Below are positions 25,546 to 35,218 of a stretch of 64,000 bases of DNA, piece by piece; position 1 is the stretch's first letter; each line of letters begins with the position of its first letter. Under the pieces are notes generated by a model. It was not told the DNA's origin and searched no databases. It saw nothing but the letters and a program-made list of their open reading frames with translations. Both the position numbers and the translations under genes were made by a program. This stretch comes from Macquaria australasica. Its lineage: Eukaryota > Chordata > Actinopteri > Centrarchiformes > Percichthyidae. The DNA lies in the NCBI GenBank assembly GCA_005408345.1, contig SEMN01000314.1:310001-374000 (forward strand), read 5' to 3'.

Positions 25546-26474
25546 CTGAATTTCTTCTCGGAATTGGAGATTATAACATACAAATTATGATAGCCAAGGA
25601 ATTGTTTTAGTGAAAATCGATGAGCTATGACAGTTATTAGCAAGTAAGTCATTGCAACATCCAAGTGATTATCATGAGAACAGGTTGCATAAAAAACATT
25701 AATATCTCAATTTCCACTCTAAATATATTTTAATGATGACATTTAAGTCTTTAATTAGTTTAATTAAATAATCAAAATAGTGTATTTGGTATTGTGGTAG
25801 GCATAATGCAGATTGCATCATGAAATGCAATACAATGACAACTGAGGGATTTACAGATAAATTACCTTATATACCTGCAGTATCATATTTGATACACACA
25901 TTTTCAACACGATTTCACTATAAAATAAGGTACAAAATATTAAGTAATTATAAGTTGCTTCAATACAGTAAATATTCATTTTGAAATATAAGTAATAATA
26001 TAAATGTTATTCTTGCTGTAACTTTTTCAAAATTAGCAAAGATTTCCCTGCCAAAACTTGCAGGTCGCCACGTGACGGTAGCCATTTTGGATTTGGCATT
26101 CACAGGCTCGCTACTGCCTGCAGTGCACGGATAATCCACCAGAGGGCAGAAGACATGTCAGATTGCATACATCAGGTTTTTCAGGAAAGTATTGATCATG
26201 TTGATGACGTAGAGGTCTCAGAAACTCATGTAGCAAATATGATACAATTGGCGTCGCTGTTCATTTCCTTGTAGAGCATGGCTGTGAATAAATACTTACT
26301 TGGCTGTGGAAATTGTCAGCCTTCAAAAAACAGTTTTGTCCTTGAACAGCTTTTTATTCAAATTGATAAGTGCTTGAGAGATTGCACACAAGAGGCCATG
26401 CTCGGTTACGTACCTGCTCGCACTCAATCTTTCAGGCAAAAATGGCTGTTTGTGCACTCACCAGCTTTCTTCCT
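25546..26474. other. No gene recognised
   Basis: AT-rich DNA, followed at 26040-26460 by a more balanced stretch. No matching second copy and no recognisable domain. Confidence 0.4.
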
Positions 26475-26482
26475 ACTACTAT

Positions 26483-26920
26483 ACGGTGCCAGATTGTCCG
26501 GGATTGCCCCGGTTTCAAGCTGGGTGTCCCGAGTCCTGACAAATACCTGTAAAACACTAAAATGTCCTGTTTTTCACAACAATTAAAATAATAATTATAA
26601 TATTATACTTGTTTTCAGCACTTACATAGATGTTTATCATGTTCTGTCCCACTCATTATTACCTAACCCATGAAAACATAAACAACGCACCACGCGTTTG
26701 AATTCAACACTGATTTGTCTGTATGCGTGTCAATCAAAATGTGTCGTTATCAAGGCTGTTGCAAGCCTATGAGCCTATGCATCACAGGCTATGACGCTTC
26801 GTATAGTACCCGGCAACGAAGATGCTGCGTTCATGGTGTTAAAGGGTCTGCTCGGTAGGCGTGCTAAGCGCTGAAATAATTGTCTGCCATCCTGGAGATT
26901 TGTAAATATGGTCACCCTAC
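26483..26920. mobile_element. hAT-like MITE with perfect 8-bp target duplication
   Basis: The left end starts ACGGTGCCAGATT. The right end, read in reverse complement, is GTAGGGTGACCATATT, so the ends are imperfect inverted repeats of the GGTGACCA type. ACTACTAT lies directly outside both ends, at 26475-26482 and 26921-26928. The 8-bp duplication supports hAT-type transposition. The 438-bp body has no transposase frame; the open frame that begins at 26278 merely reads into it. Confidence 0.8.
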
Positions 26921-27240
26921 ACTACTATCTTACACTAACTTTGGTTCTTCACTGTGTGTTCAAACTTTTCAAACACACCAGGTCACTTGTGGTTTCCCAT
27001 TCCCCTCCCTTCCACATCCAATTGTTTCTCACACTATTTTCCACTGCAGTCATGTCTCCAGCACAATTCCTAAGCTTAATCGCTCGTCTGCACAGATAGT
27101 TATGGTGATTTAGAGAAGGTAGCTCCCGGCTGATTACACAATGATAATAGATGGGGAGAGTAGAATACAGAGAATTAGAATTTGAGGATCTAATTTTCTT
27201 GCACACCTGTGGACACTGAGAAAAACTACTGAATTAACTT

Positions 27241-27976
27241 GTCGGTCTGTCAGTTGGTCCACTGTTTTGGTCCAGACTGGAGAACCTCAACTACGGTGGC
27301 CCTGAGAGCTCAACGCACTGCAACTTAAGAAAACATATGGAAATAGATAAAACACAAGCAAATTAAGAAAACATCTTCATCAATTTAACAACACATGCTC
27401 AGCAATTAGGAAAACACGCTGCAAATACAGAAACGTGCTGCAGAAACGTTTCCAGACGACACTAAAAAGTGATGAACATGGCTGGAACACGTTATTTGGT
27501 TGTGTTTTCTGAATTTGCAGCGCGTTTGTGTATTTGCTTGTATTTAGTCTTTTTGCATAAGTGTTTTGTTGCTGTAAGTTGCCATGCGTTGAGCCCTCAG
27601 GCCCTCAGCCACCGTACTCAACAGCTACTTGATGGACTGCCATGAAATTTTGAACAGACATTCATGTCCCCATTCATGTGATCTGTTCACCTAGTACCAT
27701 TACTACTAGTACCAGCACCATCACCACCATTTGCCAAATTTTAATTTATTTAATAATTTGGTGTATGACCTGCAAAACTAATGACATCCCCATCAGTCTC
27801 AGCTATACTCTGAGACAATCAGTAAAAGTTAGCATGCTAACAAGGTAAACTAAGATGTTGAACATGGTTAACACTATACCTGCAAAACATCAGCATGTTA
27901 GCATTCTGACATTAGCATTTAGCTCAAAGCACCACTGTGCCTAAGTAGGGCCTCACAGAGCCGCTAGCATGGCTGT
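27241..27976 (-). mobile_element. AGCCATGCTAG-type element, copy 3, interrupted by a nested MITE
   Basis: The minus strand starts AGCCATGCTAGCGGC (27960s) with TGTGAGGCCCTACTTAGGCAC, AGCATGCTAAC blocks, GACTGATGGGGATGTCATTAG, TTTCATGGCAGTCCATC and, beyond the insertion, CCAGTCTGGACCAAAAC. The right part matches copies at 57091 and 54670. It is split at 27286-27622 by a 325-bp MITE flanked by CTCAAC direct repeats. Removing the insert restores the family's block order across the junction. Confidence 0.75.
27292..27616. mobile_element. Nested MITE with about 27-bp imperfect inverted ends
   Basis: The left end reads TACGGTGGCC, then CTGAGAGCTCAACGC and GCAACTTA. The right end in reverse complement reads TACGGTGGCTGAGGGC, CTGAGGGCTCAACGC and GGCAACTTA. 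CTCAAC is repeated immediately outside both ends (27286-27291 and 27617-27622). The interior is A/C-rich with no open frame. Its position inside the AGCCATGCTAG element shows it is the younger insertion. The superfamily is uncertain: the visible duplication is 6 bp, possibly 8 with mismatches. Confidence 0.8.
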
Positions 27977-28407
27977 GACTCATAGTTGTGTTTTTAATTA
28001 GCAATGTTTCAGTGGTAATGAGCTAAAATAAAGTGCAAAGTTGGTGGAGGCACAAAGCCAGACTCAATGCCATGTTCGAATGCAAGTGAGTTTCATTGCA
28101 CTTGTGTCTCACTGGCAATTTTGTGACTCCAAATTAAGCCATTTTTACGCTGTGCTGTTTAGAGTGGCACTGCTTAGGCTGTGTTTATGCAGAATATGTG
28201 GTGCAGTGCAATGTATCCGTTTTGCCAATATGTACCTGCATCCCCTCTTGCTCTAATCAACTCTTACTGAAAAAATCAGCACACAGCAACTTCTGTGGCT
28301 TTAGCAGAGAGACATTCTTTACTGGTTTACATTAATGGATTATTCCTACTGATAATGCCATCAATAGCTGCTTGCGGAATATTCAGTATGTGTTCCCTCC
28401 ATTTCAG

Positions 28408-28480
28408 TTCTTTAAATCCCTGTAGCCATCAGATAGCAACAAGACAGACAGCATGGGGATCAGCATCAGGCTCTAGCCAG
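28408..28480 (+). other. Candidate exon, 73 nt (unconfirmed)
   Basis: TTCCCTCCATTTCAG precedes it and CCAG|GTAAGTA follows, a textbook acceptor and donor. One frame is open across it, giving a Ser/Gln/Thr-rich peptide (SLNPCSHQIATRQTAWGSAS and so on). It resembles no family I know. The nearest similar segment on the same strand starts at 29047. A 5' UTR, lncRNA exon or chance match are all possible. Confidence 0.25.
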
Positions 28481-29046
28481 GTAAGTACATATCAGATTGG
28501 TAAGTGATTCCAGGTTACAGTGCAAATCATTATACGAGTAAGGAAGCATCCTGACCTCCATAAAACACATTAAGACATTTTCCTTACTCAAGTCCCAACA
28601 CAATGTTCTCTGGATTCTCACAGTTATATTTTCTGTACTATAAATAGTATTATTATGATGAGCTCACCTATTCTGCAATCATCCTAACAGTTTAAGCGGG
28701 AAATTGCTTTCATGGCAGAGGCACAAAGACAGTATATATGTATTGAAAAATAATTGAGGAGAGAGGGTGAGGGCAAAGGCTACCAAGGATCTTTCCTGGA
28801 CCAAGCTATCGCAAGTCAGGGTCTCTTTCTGAAGTGATACTGCAGTGGTACAGTAGGGCAGAATAGCCAAATCAATTCTGTCCTTATTTTCTTGAATAAA
28901 CTGTATTTTTATGAAAGAAAAAAAGGTAAAGGAGAATTCATAAACAGATAGGAAAAGACAACCACGGGCCTTAGCAATAAAGGAGTAGCCCTGTATTTAC
29001 TAGACTAAGGAGATTGGAAAAGAAACACTGATACTTCTCTTTTCAG

Positions 29047-29091
29047 CATTTCCACCAGCTCTTATCATGGCTGCCGCTGAGGTTCTTCCAG
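29047..29091 (+). other. Candidate 45-nt microexon (unconfirmed)
   Basis: It is preceded by ACTTCTCTTTTCAG and followed by CCAG|GTGAGTT, both close to consensus. Its length is divisible by three and two frames are open. One contains ATGGCTGCCGCTGAG in fair start context (ATCATGG). It is GC-richer than its flanks. No protein family is recognisable from 15 codons. Confidence 0.3.
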
Positions 29092-30289
29092 GTGAGTTCT
29101 TTCAGTAAGGAACTGTACTAATCAAAAAATACTTTTCTGTGCACGCTGGTTCTTTCTGCCAGTGGCTTGATTAGCTAATCTCCAACAGTGGGGTTCCCTC
29201 CAGGTCTGCATCATTTGCACAGGGAAACTCTGCCCACAGGGGCCTCCTATTTCCCATTGTGGAGCACCCTCTGCTCCCTGCTGATCCACACTTAATTCAC
29301 AGGTGCTGCTGGAGTGGTATTATTGGACCACATTAACTGAATATGATTGAAAATGACTATGTAAATATAACCTGAAATACAGGTAAAAGACATAATTAAA
29401 GGCAGTTGCTGAGTTAATGTTAATATTAGATTAATTTAGGATAATTACAGTAAGTTTTAAAAGCATACATTGTGCTTACTACATTGTTTGATAATTCTGT
29501 AAAGGCAATAACACTGTAATAGTGATCCATATCCTGCAATGCACTAATGACTGACAGGAATTGTATTCATGTCTAGTCTAGAAAAGAGGCCTAGACCCAG
29601 TAACCTGACTTGTTAGCAGCAGTGTTTGCTGTGTATTTGTGTGCATGTGTACAGTGTGTGGCAGTGCAGTTTGGTGGGATTCTGATGGGCCATGACGTGA
29701 GTCAGGTGGTGTATGGTTCGGTTAGCAATTTATGGATTGCAATGCATGGATGATGCACATCACAGGAAATGACTTCAAGCTCTTCAGAAATTTTCAATGC
29801 ATACATTAGTGCTCACTTCAGTGCCTTAAAAGACCATACTTTGATTGGAAAACACACCCTTTTGCTGTGCTTGCAAAAGACCAAGGCACAATTAAAGACA
29901 AACTAGACAGCTACAACTGCACTCAATTCGATTTGTCACATGTAGACCTGATCATTTACAATTTCTACCTATCACAATAAACCAACATAACTGAAGCCGC
30001 AATTGTGTGTGAATACCACTTCAAAAAACATGTGAATACCTACCCTTGGCCTGATGCCAGTGTGACCACACTTGAAGAAAATGGGTTGGAAATCCAGATA
30101 CGGTGGTGATCATCACAGATGGACGAGCTGTCATTATGTGTTTACACCCTTCTCAATCAAAAGAAAACTGATCCATTGTGTTGTGCAACCATTGTGCAAC
30201 TCCCTTGACATAACAGCTAAAAGAGGTATTTGTTAGAATTATTTCCTGCAACTAACTAAGCAACCAACCACACAATAGACAATCTGTTT

Positions 30290-30420
30290 ACACAGATGCG
30301 CATGCCCAGTGCACGTGAATGGTCATGTGATATGCGTTTCCAGACATGTAGTATGGACAGAGATTATATCTGAAACGCTGTTTTAAAATAAAAACGCATT
30401 AGTGTGGATATAGCCTGAAA
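30290..30420 (+). repeat. Possible hAT-type MITE fragment
   Basis: GCGCATGCCCAGTGCACGTG and AAAACGCATTAGTGTGGAT match blocks I recognise from a fish interspersed repeat. The ends are not clear and no target duplication is seen. Confidence 0.35.
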
Positions 30421-30974
30421 TATGACATGACAGCGATTTCGTGGAAACCTTAATGGTGACCACAATCTTCCCTCAAACCTCAGCTTGCCTGAACTTGACC
30501 AAACCTTAACCATAGAGGCGACAGATCAGAAAATGGCAACATGGGTCGTTTTGGAGGAACTGACAAGAAACCTTTTTGTCTACAACTCACAGGGCAATGC
30601 AGCATCTCCCCGGCAACCATGACTCATCAGACAAATGGTTCACCAGTTTATCCAAGCGCCAAAGCAATTATCATGCTGTCGACACTATTGTTAATAATTA
30701 GGGCAACACCCGTTGGTTAGTGACAACAAATTACATAGACAAAATCCTTGATTAAGAAGCTTCACTCAGACTACATTATAGTACAGCGCTCAAATTCTGA
30801 GGACTGCAGCACAGCTTGGCCTCTGTGTGAGACTTTTAACAAAAGCTCAGAAGTTTTAATGTTGACATCACCTTCATGAGAATGTTTTATTCTTGTTTTA
30901 TCTAATCTGTTCTAACCTTCTCTTTGCTGAATTGGGTCACTTACCTTGAAAAACAGGAAGAGGTTAGAAGGAAT

Positions 30975-31305
30975 TGTTGGAATGTGCAGTAAAATTGCAG
31001 GCACAAACCTAAATGACCGTACCTCTCCCAAGCGTACAAAGTCAGATCCACATAGAAGGCCCAGTCAACCCTTTGTTCAGTGAGTTCAGGTTGCTCCCAT
31101 CTGGTCGCAGATATAATTTGCCAAGATGCAGTACCAATAGATTCAAGAACTCATTGGTCCCTGCTGCTGCTGGTCTTTTTCATTATGTAATTTTTTAAAA
31201 ATTGTTTGTGTGCTGATTGGTGTGATGATTTTATTACTGCTGGCCGTCCAACAAATTGCCGCTAGGGGATAATAAATATTACCTTGACCGTGACCTTGAG
31301 ATGTA
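30975..31305 (+). mobile_element. 3' end of an L2/Rex1-like LINE
   Basis: The + strand frame keeps the conserved C-terminal LINE signature PLF...F.LLPSGRRY.LPRC, then a TNRFKNSLVPAA segment, then a stop. The 3' untranslated part ends GGATAATAAATATTACC followed by degenerate CTTGACC repeats, the usual tail of this LINE type. The polymerase and endonuclease are missing, consistent with 5' truncation. It cannot move itself. Confidence 0.75.
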
Positions 31306-32522
31306 CACTGATTGCCTTTACATGGACACTGGCATCAGTCTGGTTCTCCAGTGACCAGGCCATTTTAGCTGGAAGATGATGCCTGAGGAAACCATGATTT
31401 AGAAGTGTGATTGTCTCTTCCCATATCCAGTGCTCATAGGAGAGTTTTTTCCTAGGTGACACTTCTTAAAGGTGGTCAGTACAGCTGATATGACTATCTG
31501 TTCTCTTGATGACAGGTTAGACCAACAGTTCTGATTTTTAAGGCATTATTGTGCTGTCTCTCCAGTGTGGCTTCATTAGCTGAGGTCACTGAGAAGTGCA
31601 GTGCTGTAACTGATTCTTTGGTCAAATGTATCGGTCTTTTTTTCAGTGAAATTATTCATCAGCAAAATAACTATTAGGTTTTGATGAATAGTACCTTTTT
31701 GGGATTTTCTGATTAACTGATGATCAAATCCACCAAGGCCTCCGCGGCACACTCTGAGCAAGTAATCACTTCTTTTCAGACAGCTCAAGGTACACCCAGG
31801 TGGCAAGGATGGGTTCCATTTTTTAAAGTTCAATATAGGGAAAATGAAGACATTCACACTGTCAAGCTGCTCCATTACAATCTTTCACTCTGCAGACCTT
31901 AACCCTCTCTTTATTAGCGCTCTGATTCTCTTCTGTGGCCCGCACAAGAATCCTTGGGAGCTTTATTTTGGTGAGTGCTCACGCATTCAGTGAAGAACTC
32001 ATTAATCCATGTTGAAACATGACTTGGAGTCAATTCAAGTCCTGCAGAGTGTAATTGTATATGATGAAAGGACACACTCACTCTGAAAGACTTGCAATAT
32101 TCAAACCAGCTATTGGTGACATACTACTCTTGTATTTATGGGTCCCTTGTCCTGGCCAAACACTAACAACATGCAATGTTTATACCAGAAAATATTTAAG
32201 TACTTAGAGATGGACGACAGAAAATATTTCAGTTATCTAAATCCTCAATGGTAAAGGTCAGAATTTGATTATAAGCAACAAAAAGCAGTATCTGTTTACA
32301 GCAGTAAAGGCGTTGTCCCAGCAAACCCATTACAAGCATTTAGACAAAGGCTAGTGCCAGGGTGGTAAACTAGCGCCAATGGCCAATAACACCACGGCAG
32401 CATGTGTTCTCCGTATGTTATATGATAAATTAAATCAGTTATGGTAAATGTGGAGAAACTCACAAGGTAGAAATCTCATACTGATGACATAAAAAAGGAA
32501 TATTTTAAAATATAGTAATGCT
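31306..32522. other. No gene or repeat recognised
   Basis: Unique-looking DNA with short open frames on both strands. An AG/GTGAGT-flanked segment near 31917-31971 is treated as chance. Confidence 0.4.
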
Positions 32523-32683
32523 GGCAGGCAGCTTCGGACAGAGCCATGCTAGCTGGTTCCCCCTGTGTCCAGTCTGTGTGCTAAACTAAGGTAGTTACCA
32601 TAGAAACATGAGAGTTGTATCAAACTTCTCATCTAACTCTGAGCAAGAAAAAAAAAAAAGTGTGTTTCCCAAAATCTCTAACT
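32523..32683. mobile_element. Fold-back element, copy 3 (right arm), split by a LINE
   Basis: GGACAGAGCCATGCTAGCTGG, TTCCCCCTGTGTCCAGTCTG, TGTGCTAAACTAAG, ACATGAGAGTTGTATCAAAC, TTCTCATCTAACTCTGAGCAAG and TTTCCCAAAATCTCTAACT match the right arm of copies 1, 2 and 5. The element's expected tail, (AA)CTATTGCTGTAAA, reappears at 34907-34919 on the far side of the LINE. The left arm is absent. It was therefore already a partial copy, or lost its left half later. Confidence 0.8.
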
Positions 32684-32711
32684 CCATCCATCCATCCATC
32701 CATCCATCCAT
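32684..32711. repeat. (CCAT)n tract at the LINE 3' end
   Basis: Seven CCAT/TCCA units sit exactly at the junction between fold-back copy 3 and the LINE. On the LINE strand this is a (GGAT)n tail, a usual 3' terminus for this LINE type. Confidence 0.9.
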
Positions 32712-32721
32712 TTTCTTCCGC

Positions 32722-32937
32722 TTATCCGGGGCTGGGTCGCGGTGGCAGCAGATTAAGCAGGGTTGTCCAGACGTCCCTCTCCTCGGCAACGCTTTCCAGC
32801 TCCTCCTGGGGGACCCCAAGGCGTTCCCAGGCCAGATGAGATATATAATCCCTCCAGCGTGTTCTGGGTCTGCCCCGGGGTCTCCTACCAGTTGGACGTG
32901 CCCGGAAAACCTCCAAAGGGAGGCGTCCAGGAGGCAT
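32722..32937 (-). pseudogene. LINE C-terminal Arg-rich segment after an internal deletion
   Basis: The frame MPPGRLPLEVFRARPTGRR with RPRTRWRDYI and a final LLPPRPSP is the C-terminus typical of this LINE. Between it and the reverse transcriptase there is a junction at about 32938-32957. There AKLSI runs into a short AT-rich filler, so the portion that normally links the two (inferred to be about 60 codons) is missing. The family's stop and (GGAT)n tail follow. Confidence 0.8.
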
Positions 32938-33070
32938 CCTAATCAGAAATTGACAAAATCGACAGCTTTGCCTTCCGGCTCAGCTCCCTCTTCACCACTA
33001 CGGTCCGGTACAACGCCTGCATTGCTGCTGATGCTGCACCGATCCGCCTGTCCATCTCACGCTCCATCTA

Positions 33071-33622
33071 ACCATCACTCATGAACAAGACCCCGAGATA
33101 CTTGAACTCCCCCGTCTGGGGCAGTAACTCACATCCAACCCAAAGGGGGCAGTCCACCGTTTTCCGGCTGAGAACCATGGCCTCGGAATTGGAGGTGCTG
33201 ACTCTCATCCCAGTCGCTTCACACTCGGCTGCAAACCGCCCCAGTGCATGCTGAAGGTCACAGCCCGATGAAGCCAACAGAACCACATCGTCCGCAAAGA
33301 GCAGAGATGCTATTCTGAGACCACCAAACCGGACACTCTCCTCCCCCCGGCTGCGCCTTGAAATCCTGTCCATGAATATCACAAACAGAATTGGTGACAA
33401 GGGGCAGCCCTGGCGGAGTCCAACACCCACTTGGAATGTGTTTGACTTTGTGCCGAGAATGCGGACACAGCACTCACTTCGGTTATATAGGGACCGGATG
33501 GCTTGTAGCAGCGACCCCGGTACCCCATACTCCCGCAGTACCCCCCACAGGACCCCCCGGGGGACACGGTCGAAAGCCTTCTCCAAGTCGACAAAACACA
33601 TGTAGACTGGATGGGCAAACTC
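33071..33622 (-). pseudogene. LINE reverse transcriptase catalytic segment
   Basis: In the same frame as the upstream segment after one stop codon, it reads DLEKAFDRVPR near its start (catalytic Asp of block A). It then has GLRQGCPLSPILFVIFMDRI (block B) and the FADD catalytic box (33287-33298, followed by VVLLASS), then GEFKYLGVLF. All three catalytic Asp positions are present. A second in-frame TAG at 33068-33070 follows SDG, and coding sense continues beyond it (MEREMDRRIGAA). The copy is decayed by point nonsense changes rather than frameshifts here. Confidence 0.9.
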
Positions 33623-33625
33623 CTA

Positions 33626-34636
33626 TGAACCCCCCAGCAGCCCTGCAAGAGTAAAGAGCTGGTCCACTGTGCCACGGCCAGGACGGAATCCACATTGCTC
33701 CTCCTGGATCTGAGGTTCGACAATCGGTTGTAGTCTCCTCTCCAGCACCCTGGAATAAACTTTCCCGGGGAGGCTGAGTAGTGTGATACCACGGTAATTG
33801 GAGCACACCCTCCGGTCCCCCTTTTTGAAGACGGGAACCACCACCCTGGTCTGCCACTCCACAGGCACTGTCCCCGACCTCCATGCGACACTGAAGAGGC
33901 GTGTCAGCCAAGACAGCCCAACAATGTCCAGAGCCTTCAGCATCTCAGGGCGAATCTCATCCACCCCTGGCGCCTTGCCACCAAGAAGCGCTTTGACTAC
34001 CTTGGAGACTTCTGCCAGGGATATGGGTGAGTCTTCCCCCGAGTCTTCAAACTCTGCCTCCTCCACTGAGGACATGTTGGTCGGGTTGAGGAGATCCTCA
34101 AAGTGCTCTTTCCACCGCTCGACAACATCCCCAGTCCGGGTTAGCAGCTCTCCTCCCCTGCCGAACACGGCCTGGGCCAAGCCCCGCTTTCCCTTCCTGA
34201 GTCGTCTAACGGTTTGCCAGAACTTCCTTGAGGCCAACCGAAAGTCCTTCTCCATAGCCTCCCCAAACTCCTCCCACACCCGGGTTTTTGCTTTGGTGAC
34301 CACCGAGGCCGCCATCCTTCTGGCCTCCTGGTACCTGTCCGCTGCTTCAGGAGACCTCTGGGCTAGCCAAGCCCGAAAAGCCTCCTTCTTCAGCTTAACG
34401 GCTTCCTTCACCGCCGGTGTCCACCAGCGGGTTCTAAGGTTGCCGCCTCGACAGGCACCGACGACCTTCTGACCACAGCTCCTAGCGGCCGCCTCAGCAA
34501 TGGAGGCTTTGAACATGGCCCACTCTGTTTCCATGTCCCCAACCTCCCCCGGAATGCGCGAGAAGTTCTTCCGGAGGTGGGAGTTGAAGATCTCGCAGAC
34601 AGGGCCCTCCGCCAGACGTTCCCAGTTCACCCTCAC
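33626..34636 (-). pseudogene. LINE ORF2 linker and N-terminal reverse transcriptase
   Basis: This is a 337-codon open stretch. It has a charged linker rich in Arg and Trp, then reverse-transcriptase blocks: GGKAPGVDEI near residue 220, FKKGDRRVCSNYRGITLLS near 275, and QCGFRPGRGTVDQL near 320. The product would copy LINE RNA into DNA at the target site. It ends at an in-frame TAG (33623-33625) where a Trp codon (TGG) is expected from the sense of the flanking residues. The coding frame resumes directly after it. The start Met is only the first in this truncated copy, not the native one. Confidence 0.85.
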
Positions 34637-34639
34637 TAC

Positions 34640-34905
34640 ACGTTTAGGTTTGCCACGTCTGTCCGGCAGCCGTCCCTGTCATCTTCATCAGTTGACAGCT
34701 CTGCTCCTCTCTTCACCCGAGTGTCCAAGACATACGGCCGCAGATCTGATTATACGACCACAAAGTCGATCATCGACCTGCAGCCTAAGGTGTTCAGGTA
34801 CCAAGTACACTTATGAACCACCCTATGCTCAAACATGGTGTTTGTTATGGCCAGTCCATGGCTAGCACAGAAGTCCAACAACAAAGCACCACTCGGGTTC
34901 AGATC
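34640..34905 (-). pseudogene. LINE endonuclease C-terminal fragment
   Basis: The minus strand reads DLNPSGALLLDFCASHGLAI, then an M-F-E-H-R block, then CTWYLNTLGCRSMIDFVVV, one in-frame stop, SDLRPYVLDTRVKRGAEL and STD. This matches the last part of an apurinic-type endonuclease, where Ser-Asp-His ends the active site. Here the His is lost at a small deletion after STD near 34690, which also shifts the frame before the linker begins. Confidence 0.7.
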
Positions 34906-34963
34906 GCTATTGCTGTAAATGTTTTATTATTTAAGTTAAGAGAGTGAGACAGTAAATGACAAG

Positions 34964-35218
34964 ATGAGTGAGTCAAGAAGGTAAAGCGCTATCTGGACAC
35001 TATTTAAAATTATTTCACAAACAGCCACACCAGAGCCTCAGTCTGCTCCCACTGAAGAAGACAGCAGCACCAGCACTGCTCCTGCTCCAACTACTGTTGC
35101 CACACCACACATAAGGCAAATCAAATTTTCACCTTGTGAGATTCACGCAAAGTTGACCACTGGGCTGTTTGTGTTTATTAGCCCCAGACAGCCAATGTAC
35201 CAACTGTACAGACGTTAG
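34964..35218 (+). pseudogene. Possible hAT/ZMYM-like transposase N-terminal remnant
   Basis: A + strand frame opens ATG AGT GAG TCA AGA AGG and hits TAA at codon 7 (34982-34984). It then stays open for 77 codons through IWTLFKIIS, a Pro/Ser/Thr/Glu-rich stretch (TPEPQSAPTEEDSSTSTAPA) and HIRQIKFSP. A basic start, a short SIxxFF-like block and an acidic Ser/Thr/Pro spacer are common at the N-terminus of hAT-derived (ZMYM1-like) proteins in fish. The catalytic and dimerisation parts are absent. The assignment is compositional. Confidence 0.35.

Larger units (their letters stand above)
27977..30974. other. No gene confirmed; exon-like segments at 28408 and 29047
   Basis: Two + strand segments with good splice sites are listed separately. 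The stretch at 30290-30420 (AAAACGCATTAGTGTGGAT near its end) resembles a known fish hAT-type MITE. Otherwise nothing is recognised. Confidence 0.4.
32684..34905 (-). mobile_element. 5'-truncated RTE/Expander-like LINE, full extent
   Basis: On the minus strand the order is: end of the endonuclease domain (about 34905-34660), linker and N-terminal reverse transcriptase (34636-33626), catalytic reverse transcriptase (33601-33071), then a C-terminal Arg-rich segment (32937-32722) and a (GGAT)n tail. Truncation at the 5' end is abrupt at 34905. It lies in the tail of a fold-back element. Its GC content is far above the surroundings. Clade assignment rests on the CCAT tail and my recollection of fish LINEs and should be tested. 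Confidence 0.85.

Noticed and set aside
32608..33084. 158-codon + strand frame with a Ser/Pro-rich product
   Set aside because: It runs through the fold-back tail, the CCAT repeat and the antisense of the LINE C-terminus, so it is not a gene.
33798..34472. 224-codon + strand open frame antisense to the LINE
   Set aside because: It is a shadow of the minus-strand LINE frame, whose reverse-transcriptase motifs are clear.
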